From Folioceros fuciformis (lineage: Eukaryota; Anthocerotophyta; Anthocerotopsida; Anthocerotales): DNA of 64,000 nt. Both the position numbers and the translations under genes were made by a program. Positions 21,645 through 32,959 of this stretch are shown piece after piece (the first letter of the stretch is position 1; the number at the start of each line of letters is the position of its first letter). The notes beneath the pieces are model-generated. The model made no database searches, was not told the DNA's origin, and saw nothing but the letters and a program-made list of their open reading frames with translations. The stretch covers positions 469,049 to 533,048 of the forward strand of contig JBNGIO010006371.1 of the NCBI GenBank assembly GCA_049999805.1. The letters are read 5' to 3'.

Positions 21645-23821
21645 TCAAAGCCAGATATCTGACGTGCAGTCGCCCCCTGGATACCGAACCTCGTGAGCCA
21701 GAGAAGGACCATGGGGTTCCTTGGAGAAGTCAACGAAGAAGTCCTGGTTGATGGAGAGACCACCCTTCTCTGTGTCCACATCGAGCTGTAGCATGTGGGA
21801 GCCACCTTTCACCAGGCTAGGGTAAAACTGATTATCCCAGGCACTGAACAAGGAGTTTGTCACATACAGCCGCTTGCCGTCCAGACTGAGCTGGATCATC
21901 TGAGGCCCACCCCGGAGTTTATTTCCCTGCATCCGAAGACATTCAGCCCTGACACGTTAAGAAAAAAACCAGCATTCTAAACTAATAAACTTGACGGACA
22001 ACTACTGTGGACCTCGTAAAAAATGGAATGGCATCCACTGGGAGGTGCAAGAGGGTTCTCATTCAAACCTGAACCTCCGGGACGGTGGACTGCCAGAGCT
22101 CCCCGTTTTCCTTCTCCACAAACACGTCACCGCCCTTCTGGAGGAGCCCACCGACCCAGATCTGTCCGGCCAAGAACGGTTTGGATGGGTTTTCAATGTT
22201 GTATTGGCGGATATCACCATGAAGCCAGTCAACCAAATACAGATAACGGTCATCCAGTGAGATGACAAAATCGGTGATGAGAGCGGGCATCTCCGGGAGC
22301 AGCCAGTTTGTAACCTTTAAGTTGGGAATCGACAGAACAACCTGTGACAGTAGCAGAAGACAGGACGAGGAATGTAAGTCTCGACAATGCTATAACCGTG
22401 ACTGGCCCAGTACAAGTTGCTAACTCTATGCTGACAGTAAAGCACATCATGCCTCTTTAACTTCTGGCCAGCGTCATACCTCATGATCCCAAACACCATC
22501 ACCCTTGTGGAAAAACCTGATCAAGTTACCGCACAATGCCCCCGCCACAAACCCCGTGTCTTTGCTCGGGTCGTGCAGAAAGCGCACCTATTCACAAACG
22601 AAGAGCTCAGGACTACCACAAACCAACACCCGGGAAAAAAAAAACTTGTGCTTAGCTTTCAGCAAGTTCGAAGAAACATACCTCCAATGGTATGAGCCCA
22701 GGGAGTCCCAAATCCAAGGTTTGCCTAAGGGTCCCTTCAGGCCAGTCGTAAACAAACAAATGTCTCCCGTACAGGCCTTCAGCAACATGTGCAGGGTTGA
22801 ATCCCTTAACAAAGGCTGAGGGTGCGCCCCAGGAAGAGCTGATCATCGTCTTGTGACGAGGCTGATACCAGAAGTCGTAGCCAAAAGCTGGACTGTGTCC
22901 TGGCTTCTCCCACCTGCCAGAAAACATAATAAGACATCCCACATTGAGAATAGGGTTGAAGCAGAGGCAAATCTCCTCACGGCATGCGAACGCAGTCGCC
23001 CTACCTTCCTTTCACGTTGAACTTGGAGTCCAGCAACAGAAACCCTGCACCTTCTGCCTTACCCTCCGGATCTCCAAGGCAAGACACCAAGATATCCCCC
23101 GATCCCAAGCAATGGGAAGTATGGGGAAACGCCAGGCCTGTCTTGCTAGCAATATCTTCCGGTTCAACAATCTTGTGCACAACAGGCGCTTTGGGATCCT
23201 TTGTATCAATAATATAAATCCGCGAAGAGCTAATAAAAAAAAAAAAACAAGCATTCCAAATTTAGCCTCCGAACCTGTCAGACCAGACAAACCGTGGCAA
23301 AACCAGCAACGAGTGTCCTTCCACGTACACGAGGCTAGGCAGCACCAAGAACCGCCTTTGAGCAGAGGCGTCGTCGTAGCAAGAACTGCACGCGTTCCAC
23401 CCCGTATGATGCAGCTCGTCATTCAAGTACTTCACGGGAGTTCGATGGATAACCTGCGAATAAGTCGCCGACTCGGGATCGGCATCTACCGTCGCCAGGT
23501 AATCCGGCTGCTCTATACCCGTCCCTACGAAGAGGAACAAAGGCATCCAAAATATTAAGAAAACACCTTCCCCCGCCCCGGCACTGGCCCGGTCCTGGCC
23601 ATTCACCACTTGCTCCCAACCCGACTTCTCCCACACTCGAGTCACTCACTCACGCACGCACTCACTCACTCACCGGCGTACACAGCCGTGACGTAGAGTA
23701 TGGTCTCCCGCGGCCCGCGCATAGCGTCCAAGGGAGTCGCATACCCGGGCCCGGCATCTGGGCAGCAGCTGCCGGGATGTCCCTCCTCAACCTTCCCATT
23801 TGACCCGCCGTTCTCCGCCAT
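21645..23821 (-). CDS. Selenium-binding protein (SBP56 family, methanethiol oxidase)
   Basis: Seven exons (23821-23674, 23524-23329, 23229-23005, 22913-22682, 22587-22480, 22341-22069, 21926-21645) join in phase to 487 residues, the normal family length. Diagnostic segments in order: [25 protein letters not shown], the WNACSSC CxxC site, [92 protein letters not shown], and the C terminus [10 protein letters not shown]. It is a cytosolic beta-propeller. The human homologue oxidises methanethiol, and plant SBPs bind Se, Cd or Zn and act in metal and redox stress. The CxxC is intact. The family's C-terminal histidine-rich metal motif (HEVRYPGGD) is also present. Confidence 0.95.
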
Positions 23822-24684
23822 AGCTCCGGATTCTGAAAGCCACAAGACAGGAGCAAGCCCGCTCAAAACCTCACCAGGCCTTCTCCGCACAAACACTCCA
23901 CAGCCAGAGAGCACGAGACTGAGAAAGAAATTTCCTTCCTCAGAATTCCCCCCTGCCAAATTCCAATTCCCTCGATGCCTGCAGAGCCCTCACCTGTGCG
24001 CGCGGGAATCCGCGCCGGCGCAGACAGAGAAAAGAAGCGCTTCGCTGCAGCCAAAGATCCCTCCGCCGCCGCGATGTCCTGTCGCACCTCCCCGCCTCGT
24101 CCCAGGCGTCACGAGAGTTTCCACGGACACCAGCTGACTTGGACTCGTCGTTTGTATTCCAGCTCTTCGGTACAGAGCACCTGGCCCAGTTCGAGGTCTT
24201 GGGATCCCCCGAAGTCATCGGAAAAGCGCAACTGCGGTCTACTTAACCGCAGAGCGGGGTTACCGAACTGGCAAACGACCATGTGTGGTTCGGGTGTGGA
24301 TCACGGATTTATCCCATCTTTCTTTCATAATAAACCCTGCATCTGGATTAGGTCTAATGGTGGTTCCCTTAATCTTGATGTCAATGGATTTATCCCATCT
24401 TTCTTTCATAATGAAGTCTATATCTCGATTAGGTTATGTATACTGAGATGGATGTGGATTTATTTATCTATTTATTTGACGACGTATATTGAGATGGATG
24501 TGAATTAATTCATTTATTTATTCGAAGTTCATTAACGTTATTTGATCAGTTTTGAGTTATCAATTTTATTGACATGAATGCTTCATTGGAGATAAGAATA
24601 TCAATATTTGAAGGTATTAGTTATTTATTTTTGTACATTCTGTATTGAAGCGTTTTAATATTCCATGATATTTCCTTCAAATTT
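23822..24684. other. Intergenic with a degenerate 81-bp direct repeat
   Basis: Upstream region of the selenium-binding-protein gene. From about 24305 the segment GGATTTATCCCATCTTTCTT recurs exactly 81 bp later (24386), and GAGATGGATGTG recurs soon after; the sequence then becomes very AT-rich up to the minisatellite. Confidence 0.5.
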
Positions 24685-25297
24685 GCGATGTGTATCTGTA
24701 TTGTGTGAATCTATGAATCTGTCCTTTAGCTTACCATCACAGATTTGGAGGTTAAGAATTAGAGGTTGATCTAGCTTATCATGATATATTTGGAGATTAA
24801 GAAGTAGGGGTTGATCTAGCTTACCATCACAAATATGGAGATTAAGAAGTAGAGGTTGATCTAGCAATGTGTATCTCTGTTGTGTGAATTTGCCCTTCAG
24901 CTTACCATCACATATTTGGGGATTAAGAAATAGAGGTTGATCTAGCAATGTGTATCTGTGTTGTGTGAATCTATCCTTCAGCTTACCATCACATATTTGT
25001 AGATTAAGAAGTAGAGGTTGATCTAGCGATGTGTATTTGTGTTGTGTGAATCTATCCTTCAGCTTATCATCACATATTTGTAGATTAAGAAGTAGAGGTT
25101 GATCTAGCGATGTGTATCTGTGTTGTGTGAATCTGTCCTTCAGCTCACCATCACATATTTGGAGATTCAGCTTACCATCACTTATTTGGAGATTAAGAAG
25201 TAGATGTTGATGTAACGATGTGTATCTGTGTTGTGTGAATTTGTCCTTTAGCTTACCGTCACATAATTGGGGATTAAGAAGTAGAGGTTGATCTACA
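24685..25297. repeat. 81-bp minisatellite
   Basis: About six full or partial copies of a unit of roughly 81 bp run head to tail, recognisable by GATGTGTATCTGTGTTGTGT and TTAAGAAGTAGAGGTTGATC. Shorter copies lack the middle. Because 81 is a multiple of three, the minus strand stays open over the whole array and spells a repeating 27-residue peptide (LNLQICDGKLKDRFTQHRYT). I read this as a by-product of the repeat, not a gene. Confidence 0.9.
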
Positions 25298-25305
25298 AGA
25301 CTGCA

Positions 25306-26126
25306 ATGGCAATAGGGGATGCCAACCCATACACTATGCACGTTCCTTCTTGGCTCCTACATTGTTTGTCCATTCGAAATAAGTTCTACCCCGTGGCACT
25401 TGAAAGTGAAGAAGGTTCTAAGGGCAAGAGGCAAACTGATCACAACGATGAAGAAGAGTCCGACAGCAAGAGGAGGGCCAGGCCTTGCAAGTACCATGAA
25501 CAAATAAACTTGAGAGATGCAATTTTGCAAAAGTTTTGTATCTCTTGCAACAAAGGACCACTTTGTAAAATTGGAGTTGAAATGAACCATGCCAACCACG
25601 AGATATTTCATATAAGGAGAAACAACTACAAGGCATGCATCAACTTGGAGGAGAATGCAGACTTACTTAAGGCTCATGACGTTGATCTATCACGGATCAA
25701 CACATTTCAAAATGGTTCTCTCATCGTCTACTTGTTGGCCTCACAGCCACCACCAGAGAGACAGAGTTTAACATCTGGGACATTCCATAGTTGCAAAATA
25801 TGTAAGAGGGCCATGAAGAAGAAACCTGATGAAGACATAAAGCCTTTGTTCTGTAGCATCAATTGCAAAGTTGAAGCTAGCATGAAGAAAAGGATAAAGG
25901 CTCAGATTGCCTTCAGAAGAAATATGCAAGGGGATTTCAATTTTAGAAGGAGGTGAGTATTGGTTTTGTTGTATCTTGTCCCTTGTGCTCCTTTTGGGTT
26001 CTTCAGTAATGCTCATTGATTGGTTTCATGGTGGAGTATGATTCAATGTGATTTTCATACTAATGTTTGCATGATCCTTGCAGGCCTCGAAAAGGAAAGC
26101 CTAGACAAGCGGTAATCAATAGGTAA
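25306..26126 (+). CDS. PLATZ-family zinc-binding transcription regulator
   Basis: Two exons (25306-25952, 26084-26126) join in phase to 229 residues. PLATZ hallmarks in order: VPSWLLHCL near the N terminus; CKYH with a downstream FCISCNKGPLC; HANHEIFHIRRNNYKACINL; TFQNGSLIVYLLASQPPPER (family: NSAKVVFLNxRPQxR); CKICKRAM with FCSINCKVE; and the exon-2 motif RPRKGKPRQA (family: RKGxPHRAP). PLATZ proteins are plant-specific, bind A/T-rich DNA and zinc, and often repress transcription or act with RNA polymerase III. A charged insert (about residues 30-60, EEGSKGKRQT...) between the WLL motif and the first Cys/His set is unusual. The start ATG lies less than 10 bp from the minisatellite, so the repeat would form the leader or promoter. 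An alternative start is the Met at 25336. Confidence 0.88.
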
Positions 26127-28832
26127 AAGTTCAAGAGCATCTACACTTTGTGGTGGTTTTAAGATACAAGTATTGATAGTACTTGCTTGTGTACATTCTA
26201 GCATTAAAAACATATGCCATGACATGCTACTGTGCTATAAAAATTGGGCTAAGGTTTCATCTACAGGATTTCAAATGCCTATTATTGTCCTAATTAACAT
26301 TCTAATAGCTCCTTAGTTGTACAATTTACTAGTTAGACATATTGAACTAGTTAGCACTTGGTTCTCATGATGCTCATTAACAATGATAAAATAGATTACA
26401 ACTTGGTGTGAAATCGCTACAAACATTTTCTTTTCAAAAACATGATAATAATAACGGAACAACTTTGAGTTACATGTGAAATTGCTCTTCCATTGAACAT
26501 ACATCATTCGATAGAGATATATACATCATAGAGATAAATACATCATCGAAGAATCTTGATACATATACCATGTAATCTTCACCAATATTGTACACAAAGT
26601 CTCGACCTCCTCTCTAGCAAATGACCTTCATTTGAGAAGAACAAGATTAGAAACCCATTCACCTCTTTTCGATCGGAAATCCATCTACCCAAAAAGAGGT
26701 GAGACAAACTCGACCCATCTGCCCCTCAAGATATGAGACAAACCACCAAAGGTGACTACACCACTAGGGCTAGCAAAACTAGCCCTCTTCTCTCAGAATA
26801 CAAACTGGAATGCATACGCTATCATCTTTTCTCTTTCAGGGCACTCACCAATAGGGTCTCAAGGCCTTGCGTATAGATCCTGTTCATCATAATGCACATC
26901 AAGGAGATCCAGATCAAGTGGGGCCAGGCTGTCCTACTTGCTTATTAGTAGTAGCCATTGGATAGAATAGGAGAGGCAAGAAGTCCAAGGGTCCAAGGTC
27001 TTGCTCTTTGGAAACATCTTGGCAATTACAAAATTGAGGCAACTCTTAGAGTGCCCTCCCAACATACTTTACTAAATACTATTATGGCAAAGGCAACTTG
27101 TGCACTTCTAGGCTACAAGGCACTTCCACACTTGTAAACACCTTGCTTTCAAAGGTATGGTTCCAGCTAAGATGACAATTCAACTTTAATGTTATCACCA
27201 TGTGCGAGCGTTGAGGCTAATCGCACGAAGGATCATGACAGCCATCCTCAACCGGGGGAGGTGCAATGGGAGAGGTGGGCATGAGCGGTGAAAGCTCGAC
27301 TGCCAATTTTGTGTCGTGCAAAGTCTTTCAATTCTTCTGAAGATGAGATGGCGGGTCGTGGACTGATCGGTTACCAGGGAGAATGGAGATGATGTAAGTC
27401 CGGGCAAGTGCCACCTTTGGGCAGTTGCCCGCATTTAATAACCTGAGGAGTTTTAGGAGCCACCCATCTCGGAGACAATTTCCGACACTTTTACAGCACT
27501 ATGCGCATGTCCGAGATTCCAACTAAAGCTAGGATAAAGCCGAATGCCACGCTTGCGAAGATGTGCCCCAAGGATGTCCAGGCAATATGGGGTAACAGCG
27601 GAGGTGTACAGCAAAGTAGAGGATGTACAGTATGTACTTTGATTAGCAGGACTCCAGGCAAATGCAGAGTCCGTCAAACTGACTGACGGGTGAAGAAGAC
27701 GACGTACAACATGCTTCCTGAGTTGCCACGGATTTGTGTCAGACAGTGCGTAGCGTGGAGAAACGAGGAGGCCACTTTCGGTTTTTGGCCCTTCTGTGCT
27801 ACTGACAGACATCCCACGCACGAAGCACCTGTGAGCCGAAAGTGGCGCGACCGAGGCCATGCCGGGCAATGCCTACAACGTCACACAACGTGGACCTGGT
27901 GCTGCTTGTGAGAAGTTCCGTCTTCAACTTGGCGCGCAGCTTTCGATGCCTTGGCTGGCTGGACTTAAATTATGCGTTTGTGCTGTGGCGTCGGGAGTCG
28001 CTGGGGCTGGTAAGATGAGTTTGTGCGTGTGTCCATTTCGGCCGGGTAGCATCTGTTAGGTGCAGGACATGTGGATGTGACCGTGGAAGGCAATGGAGCG
28101 AACATGCTTGTGTTTGACTGTCTCTGTCTGTCAGCGAGCAGCTCTTTTTCTGCATTCAATGTCCGATCACCATTTCGGTGCACTTCCTTCCTACTTCTTC
28201 ATTTCCTCCTCCTGCCGTTCTCCATGTCATCCGGCTTCTCCCTCTTCGACTCTCTCGGCAGCTCTGTTGCCTGTCGCGAATCGTTTGAATGTTGATGTTC
28301 GAATGTCAGTTGTCGGGGGTGGTTAGGTGGATTCAATTCGACGGTGCGTTGCATCTCATTCCGGTGTGCTGTATTTCAGGTCAGACTGTGGCCGGCCGCG
28401 GATGGCAGCAGAGGGAAATTCGATGCAGCTCTAGACAGTGCCTCATGTGCAGTCTTGCAAGCTGAGATTTCTGACGTCCAGGCCATTTCTCCTGGATGTG
28501 CCGCCGATTTGGCTGGCGCTCATGATCAGTGCAATACGAAGCTTTGCTGTCCACTTGATTCTTTCTCCTCGGGATTTTTCAATCCCTTGCTCCTTGGATT
28601 TCCATTGCATTACTGTTGGCATCTGCATTCGTAGCTTTCCTGCATTTAAGTTTCTTCTTCTTCTGCTCCTTCTGCTTTGGCAGACGCCTGCAAAGTTGTC
28701 CTCCTTCTCTTCGGGATTGACGTAGAGACAGATTCGAGGGAGGCGTATCTCTTGCTCGATCTGCAGCCTGAGCGCCGCGGAGTCAATTCTTTTAATTGTG
28801 CTGGTAGAGCTGCTTTGTTGAATCGTTTCACA
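26127..28832. other. Gene-poor stretch
   Basis: About 2.7 kb. The first kilobase is AT-rich. Short frames at 27450-28330 overlap on opposite strands and match nothing known to me. The last few hundred bases, with CT-rich tracts, are probably promoter and leader of the pectinesterase. Confidence 0.35.
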
Positions 28833-30436
28833 ATGCATGCCAGACTAGCGTACATTCTGTCGCTCGCCGCGCTTCTTTGTCCACTTGTGTGCTCCGAGTT
28901 TGCGCAATCGGAAAGGCACACAAATTCCGAGATTGGCAAGAGCTGGCAACCCCATGGCAGCACCTGGGAGGAGGATACAATTCACGAGTTCAAGCAATGG
29001 ACTGAGGAAACTGGACCGGGCGCCCAGACGAAGCGCGAACAGCTGGAAAGGGAGATTCTGGAGCGCACAACGGGCAGATCGCAAAGTGACCCGTTTCAGA
29101 ACGAATTTGCAGGCGCCCGTTGGCTTGTGGTTGATCAACGTGGGAGGGGCAACTTCCGTACTGTGCAAGCGGCAGTGGATGCTGTCCCAGAAAACAACGG
29201 AGTGCAAGTTGTCATCCAAATCAACGCAGGATTATACAAGTAAGTTGTCTGCTAATTGGGCTAAATGACAATGTTAATTTTGCAGTCGCCGTGGTGCATC
29301 CGCTTTCGGAAAAAGGTAGCGAAGTAGGTGAATCAATAAACACGCGGTCGCTGCTTTGAACAGGGAGAAGGTTTTCATTCCGTATAACAAACCTTACATA
29401 AAGTTTCAAGGTGCGGGAAGGGAACTGTCAGTGATACAGTCCAGTGGCACGGCAAGGAGTGAAGGAGGGACAGCCAACAGTGCAACGGTGTACGTCAATG
29501 CAGACAACTTCATAGCTGTGGGCGTTGGATTCCGGGTATGCCTTGGGAAACGGGAGTTGGAGGGTGGGTTTCTCACCACGGACGATGTACTGACAAAGGA
29601 ATGTGTTTTATAGAATGCAGCGCCATTGCCTGATCCTGGCGCGCAAGACCAGCAAGCTGTGGCATTGCTTCTCAACGGTGATAAGCATGCCTTCTACCAG
29701 TGTGGAATCTACGGTGCCCAAGACACGTTGTTCGATTACATAGGCCGCCACTACTTCAAGGAGTGCTTCATTGAAGGCTCCATTGATTTTATATTTGGCA
29801 ACGGACAGTCCATGTTTGTTGTAAGTTCAGTTGGCATATTTCCCATGCTTTTTTCCTGAGTTTTGTCATCTAGTGCTACCAGATGGCAAGTCCTCCAGGT
29901 TAACATATCATTCAGCAAGCTCATAGTGAAGGTCCTGGAGTTGTGCAGGGTTGTCAGCTCCACTCGATTGCACGGTTCACAGGATCATTGACAGCTCAGA
30001 AAAGATCAAGCCCTAAGGAGAGCACTGGTTTCATTTTCATTAATTGCAAAATCACGGGATCAGGACCTGTATACTTGGGACGAGCATGGGGAGCTTACTC
30101 TAGGGTAGTATTCATGTATACTTACATGGATGACATTGTGATACCTGAGGGCTGGTATGACTGGTCTCAGCCAAGCAGACAGAGGTATGTTGCGAACGAA
30201 CGCACGGTCTGAGATGCTGTTTCTGAGAAAAGATGCATTCATTCATTCAGTAGCCTACGCTTACAGGCCGCTCTTCTCTCCGCAGGACTGTTTACTATGG
30301 GCAGTACCAGTGCTCTGGGCCAGGGTCTAATTTGGCTCGGCGCGTACGGTGGTCTCACGAGCTCTCTGACGGAGAAGCCAGACCTCTCAAGCAGATCAGC
30401 TTTATCGATGGACAGCAGTGGCTTAGTTCAACCTGA
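28833..30436 (+). CDS. Pectin methylesterase (no PMEI pro-domain)
   Basis: Five exons (28833-29239, 29364-29535, 29614-29820, 29949-30184, 30286-30436) join in phase to 390 residues. Residues 1 to about 22 ([20 protein letters not shown]) form a secretion signal. The catalytic domain begins near [20 protein letters not shown], and the active-site motifs are all present: QAVALLL (Gln), [10 protein letters not shown] (Asp), [10 protein letters not shown] (Asp nucleophile) and YLGRAWG (Arg). It hydrolyses methyl esters of cell-wall homogalacturonan, affecting wall stiffness. There is no inhibitor-like pro-domain, so it belongs to the short group of PMEs. The C terminus ends [13 protein letters not shown]. 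Its partner at 31107-32697 has the same exon pattern. Confidence 0.95.
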
Positions 30437-31106
30437 AAGAGAAGGGCTATGCGTGGTTTCGTTGCTCGTGCCTAAGAGCTGGTCACATGGCATGCTGTTC
30501 GACGGGTGCCCCAGTGTTGCTGAAGCCAGCTGGGCTTCCTCGGATTCAACAGGTCAATTTCTTGACTGGACGGTGGCCACTGGCCACTGAGCAAGAAGGC
30601 ATATGTCAAATAAAGGGTCAAAGGAGGAGCAATTAATGTAAACTCACCAAGGCACTATGGCACTATGGTGTTCATCAATTATTGGTCACAAGGCCTGTAC
30701 GATACGCTATATGTACGTATGTATGTAATACGCGCAGGTAGTGGAGTTACGGTGTTTCGCCTCAACTGTTCGGAACAGGGGGTGATTGTTAAGCCCAGTG
30801 TTGAGTCACACAATTACAAGTCCTTGCAGCATTGCAGTTTCGAGGAGGTTTGAGGCTTCCCAGCCAAATATATTATTTCACATCTAGAAACCAAGATGTT
30901 ATTCTCAGTTCTGACAGGCACAAGTCCTGACAACAGCTCGGCGTCTAAGCTTCCTTTTGAAGTTATGTACCATGGAATCTGTGATTGCCCAGGATGAAGA
31001 AGAAAGTAAAATCTGTACATATTATGCTCCCTTAAAGTGGATGCATTCACTTAGCTTAGCTTCAGTTGTGGTAAGTATGGAAATCCAGTTGGTTGGCAGT
31101 AAGGAT
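30437..31106. other. Shared 3' region of the two pectinesterases
   Basis: About 670 bp separate the two converging stop codons. No gene, hairpin or repeat of note seen. Confidence 0.4.
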
Positions 31107-32697
31107 TTAAATGCTGACCCAGCTCTTTCCATCAATAAAATCTGTAGTGAGGAATGGTGCAGCCTGAGAAGCTGTAAGTTTATGCGCCCAGGACACAAAT
31201 CCGTTGTCCACAGATCCAGGGCCGGAGCATTTGTAAAGCCCGTAAAACACCGTTCTGCACCAATGTTCACAAACGAGTGAGTGAGCTCTCAAATGCATAT
31301 ATATTACTTGCCTTGCGTTTGTTTCAAAGTTGGCGATAGCTTACTTCTGCCTGCTAGAATCTCCCCAGTCGTACCAGCCCTGAGGCACGATTATGTCGGC
31401 AATGTAAGTGTAGGAGAAAACGACTCGCGACGCCGGCCCCCACGCTCGCCCCAGGTAGAGCATTCCGGTTCCCGTCACCTTGCAATTAATGAAAGAAAAT
31501 CCTGTGTCCTCGGACGTGCTGCCTCTCTTCTGCGCTGTGAGGGAGCCGAATGTCTTGGCGATTGCGTGAAGCTCGCATCCCTGGAAAGGAAAGACAGGAA
31601 CCATTCTTCATCCAACGCTGCCTGCATTTGGCAGCAACCCTTTCACTCTGCGAAATTCAATTCGAATCGTACCGAGTACAGGGACTGGCCGTTGCCGAAG
31701 ATGAAGTCGATGGAGCCGACAATTTTGCAGTTCTTGAAGTAATGGCGGCCTTTATGATCGTAGAGAGTGTCCTGAGCACCGTAGAAGCTGCAGGAATCGA
31801 ACTGGGCTTTGTCCCCCGAGATTCGCAGCGCCACGGCCTGCTTTCCCACCGCCCCTGGAGGCGGCGCGGGTGCTGAGTTCTGCCACATTCAAGCGTGTCG
31901 GGTTGGTTAGAGAGGAGATTTGGAGCCGGACTTGCTGCGACTTGATCATGTTGTGCGAACTTCAGGCGGGTACCTCGAAGCTGATTCCTTGAGCTATGAA
32001 GTGGTCCGAGTTCACTGCCACGGAGGCACTCTTGTAGGTGCTGGAGTCCCCGGCAATGTCGTTCCAGGTGATTTTGGTGACGTCTGCGCCGGCTCCCTGG
32101 AATGTGATGTAAGGTTTGTTTGAAGGAATGTTCACCTTCTCCCTGCACAATTTCAAGAGAGTAAAAGCAAAATTTCATTGACCCCGTGAGCCACACTTGG
32201 GCTGTTGGGGAGAGCTGGTGGGGGTGAGAAAATTGAACAAGAGGACTGCCACAGACGATTTCTGAGGGACGAGCAGAGAAAGGAGGGTGAGAAGCGGGGG
32301 CATGGTGCCGAGCTCACTTGTAAGTGCCGGCAGCGATTTGAATCGTTATCCGGACGGTGCTGTGTTTGGGGACGGCGTCCACAGCGTCCTGGACCTTCTT
32401 GTAGTTGGCACCTCCATTCTTGTTGACGGTGATGATGTTGTCGACACCCTTCGCCAAGGAGACGCCATCCACGGTTTGCAAATCCGAGCTCGGCGCTGTC
32501 CTGTTTCCCACTCGTGCGATCCAGGCAAGGTACTCCGAGCGGACGCTCTCTAGATCCCCGGGAGTGAAGGGGTCCGGATGCTTCTTGTGGTGCTTGTGAT
32601 GCTTGTGGTGCTTGCTGGATCCCTCGGCCAAGGAGGGGTCGGTCAGCAGCACTGTTAGGATGAGCACCCAAGCCAGCATCGACATACGAGAAGCCAT
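31107..32697 (-). CDS. Pectin methylesterase (no PMEI pro-domain)
   Basis: Five exons (32697-32318, 32142-31974, 31879-31673, 31580-31345, 31254-31107) join in phase to 379 residues. The signal peptide ([18 protein letters not shown]) is followed by a His/Lys run, [16 protein letters not shown]. Catalytic motifs are complete: [27 protein letters not shown] and YLGRAWG. It ends [13 protein letters not shown]. Exons 3 and 4 are exactly 207 and 236 bp, as in the plus-strand pectinesterase at 28833-30436, and all intron phases agree, so the two genes are an inverted duplication. The proteins have diverged considerably. Secreted to the wall; the His/Lys run might bind metal or pectin. Confidence 0.95.
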
Positions 32698-32944
32698 TGA
32701 AGCTTCCCACTGCCCTCTTGTTCTGAGTACGAGCTTCTCGTTCAGGTATGTCGCACGCTGCACCACATGCTCGATTACCGTGGACAGGGGCGTGGATTGG
32801 AATCCGCAAGGAAACCAAGTGTCCCTGAGGAGGAAGGAGTCCTCTCTGTCCTGGACTCCAGAGTCCAGGAGTCCTCTCAGCTTGGCTGTTGGGAGAGGAG
32901 ATGCAGATGGTGCGAAGGTCGAGAACGAAGGCAGAGACAGGCTG

Positions 32945-32952
32945 TATTTAAA
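32945..32952 (-). promoter_or_regulatory. Candidate TATA-like element for the second pectinesterase
   Basis: The minus strand reads CTTTAAATACAGCC about 250 bp upstream of the start codon, an acceptable TATA-type core sequence. Confidence 0.3.
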
Positions 32953-32959
32953 GGTGCAG

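Noticed and set aside
17217-23821. O-methyltransferase, esterase-like gene and selenium-binding protein as a metabolic gene cluster
   Set aside because: Orientations differ, one gene is dead and no shared pathway is known; adjacency alone is weak evidence.
24655-25341. Long minus-strand open frame encoding a 27-residue repeating peptide
   Set aside because: The frame is open only because the minisatellite unit is 81 bp; it has no domain, signal or sensible start, and it overlaps the PLATZ start.
32853-32870. Perfect short palindrome CTGGACTCCAGAGTCCAG near the second pectinesterase
   Set aside because: Eight-base arms arise often by chance; no further context supports an operator.
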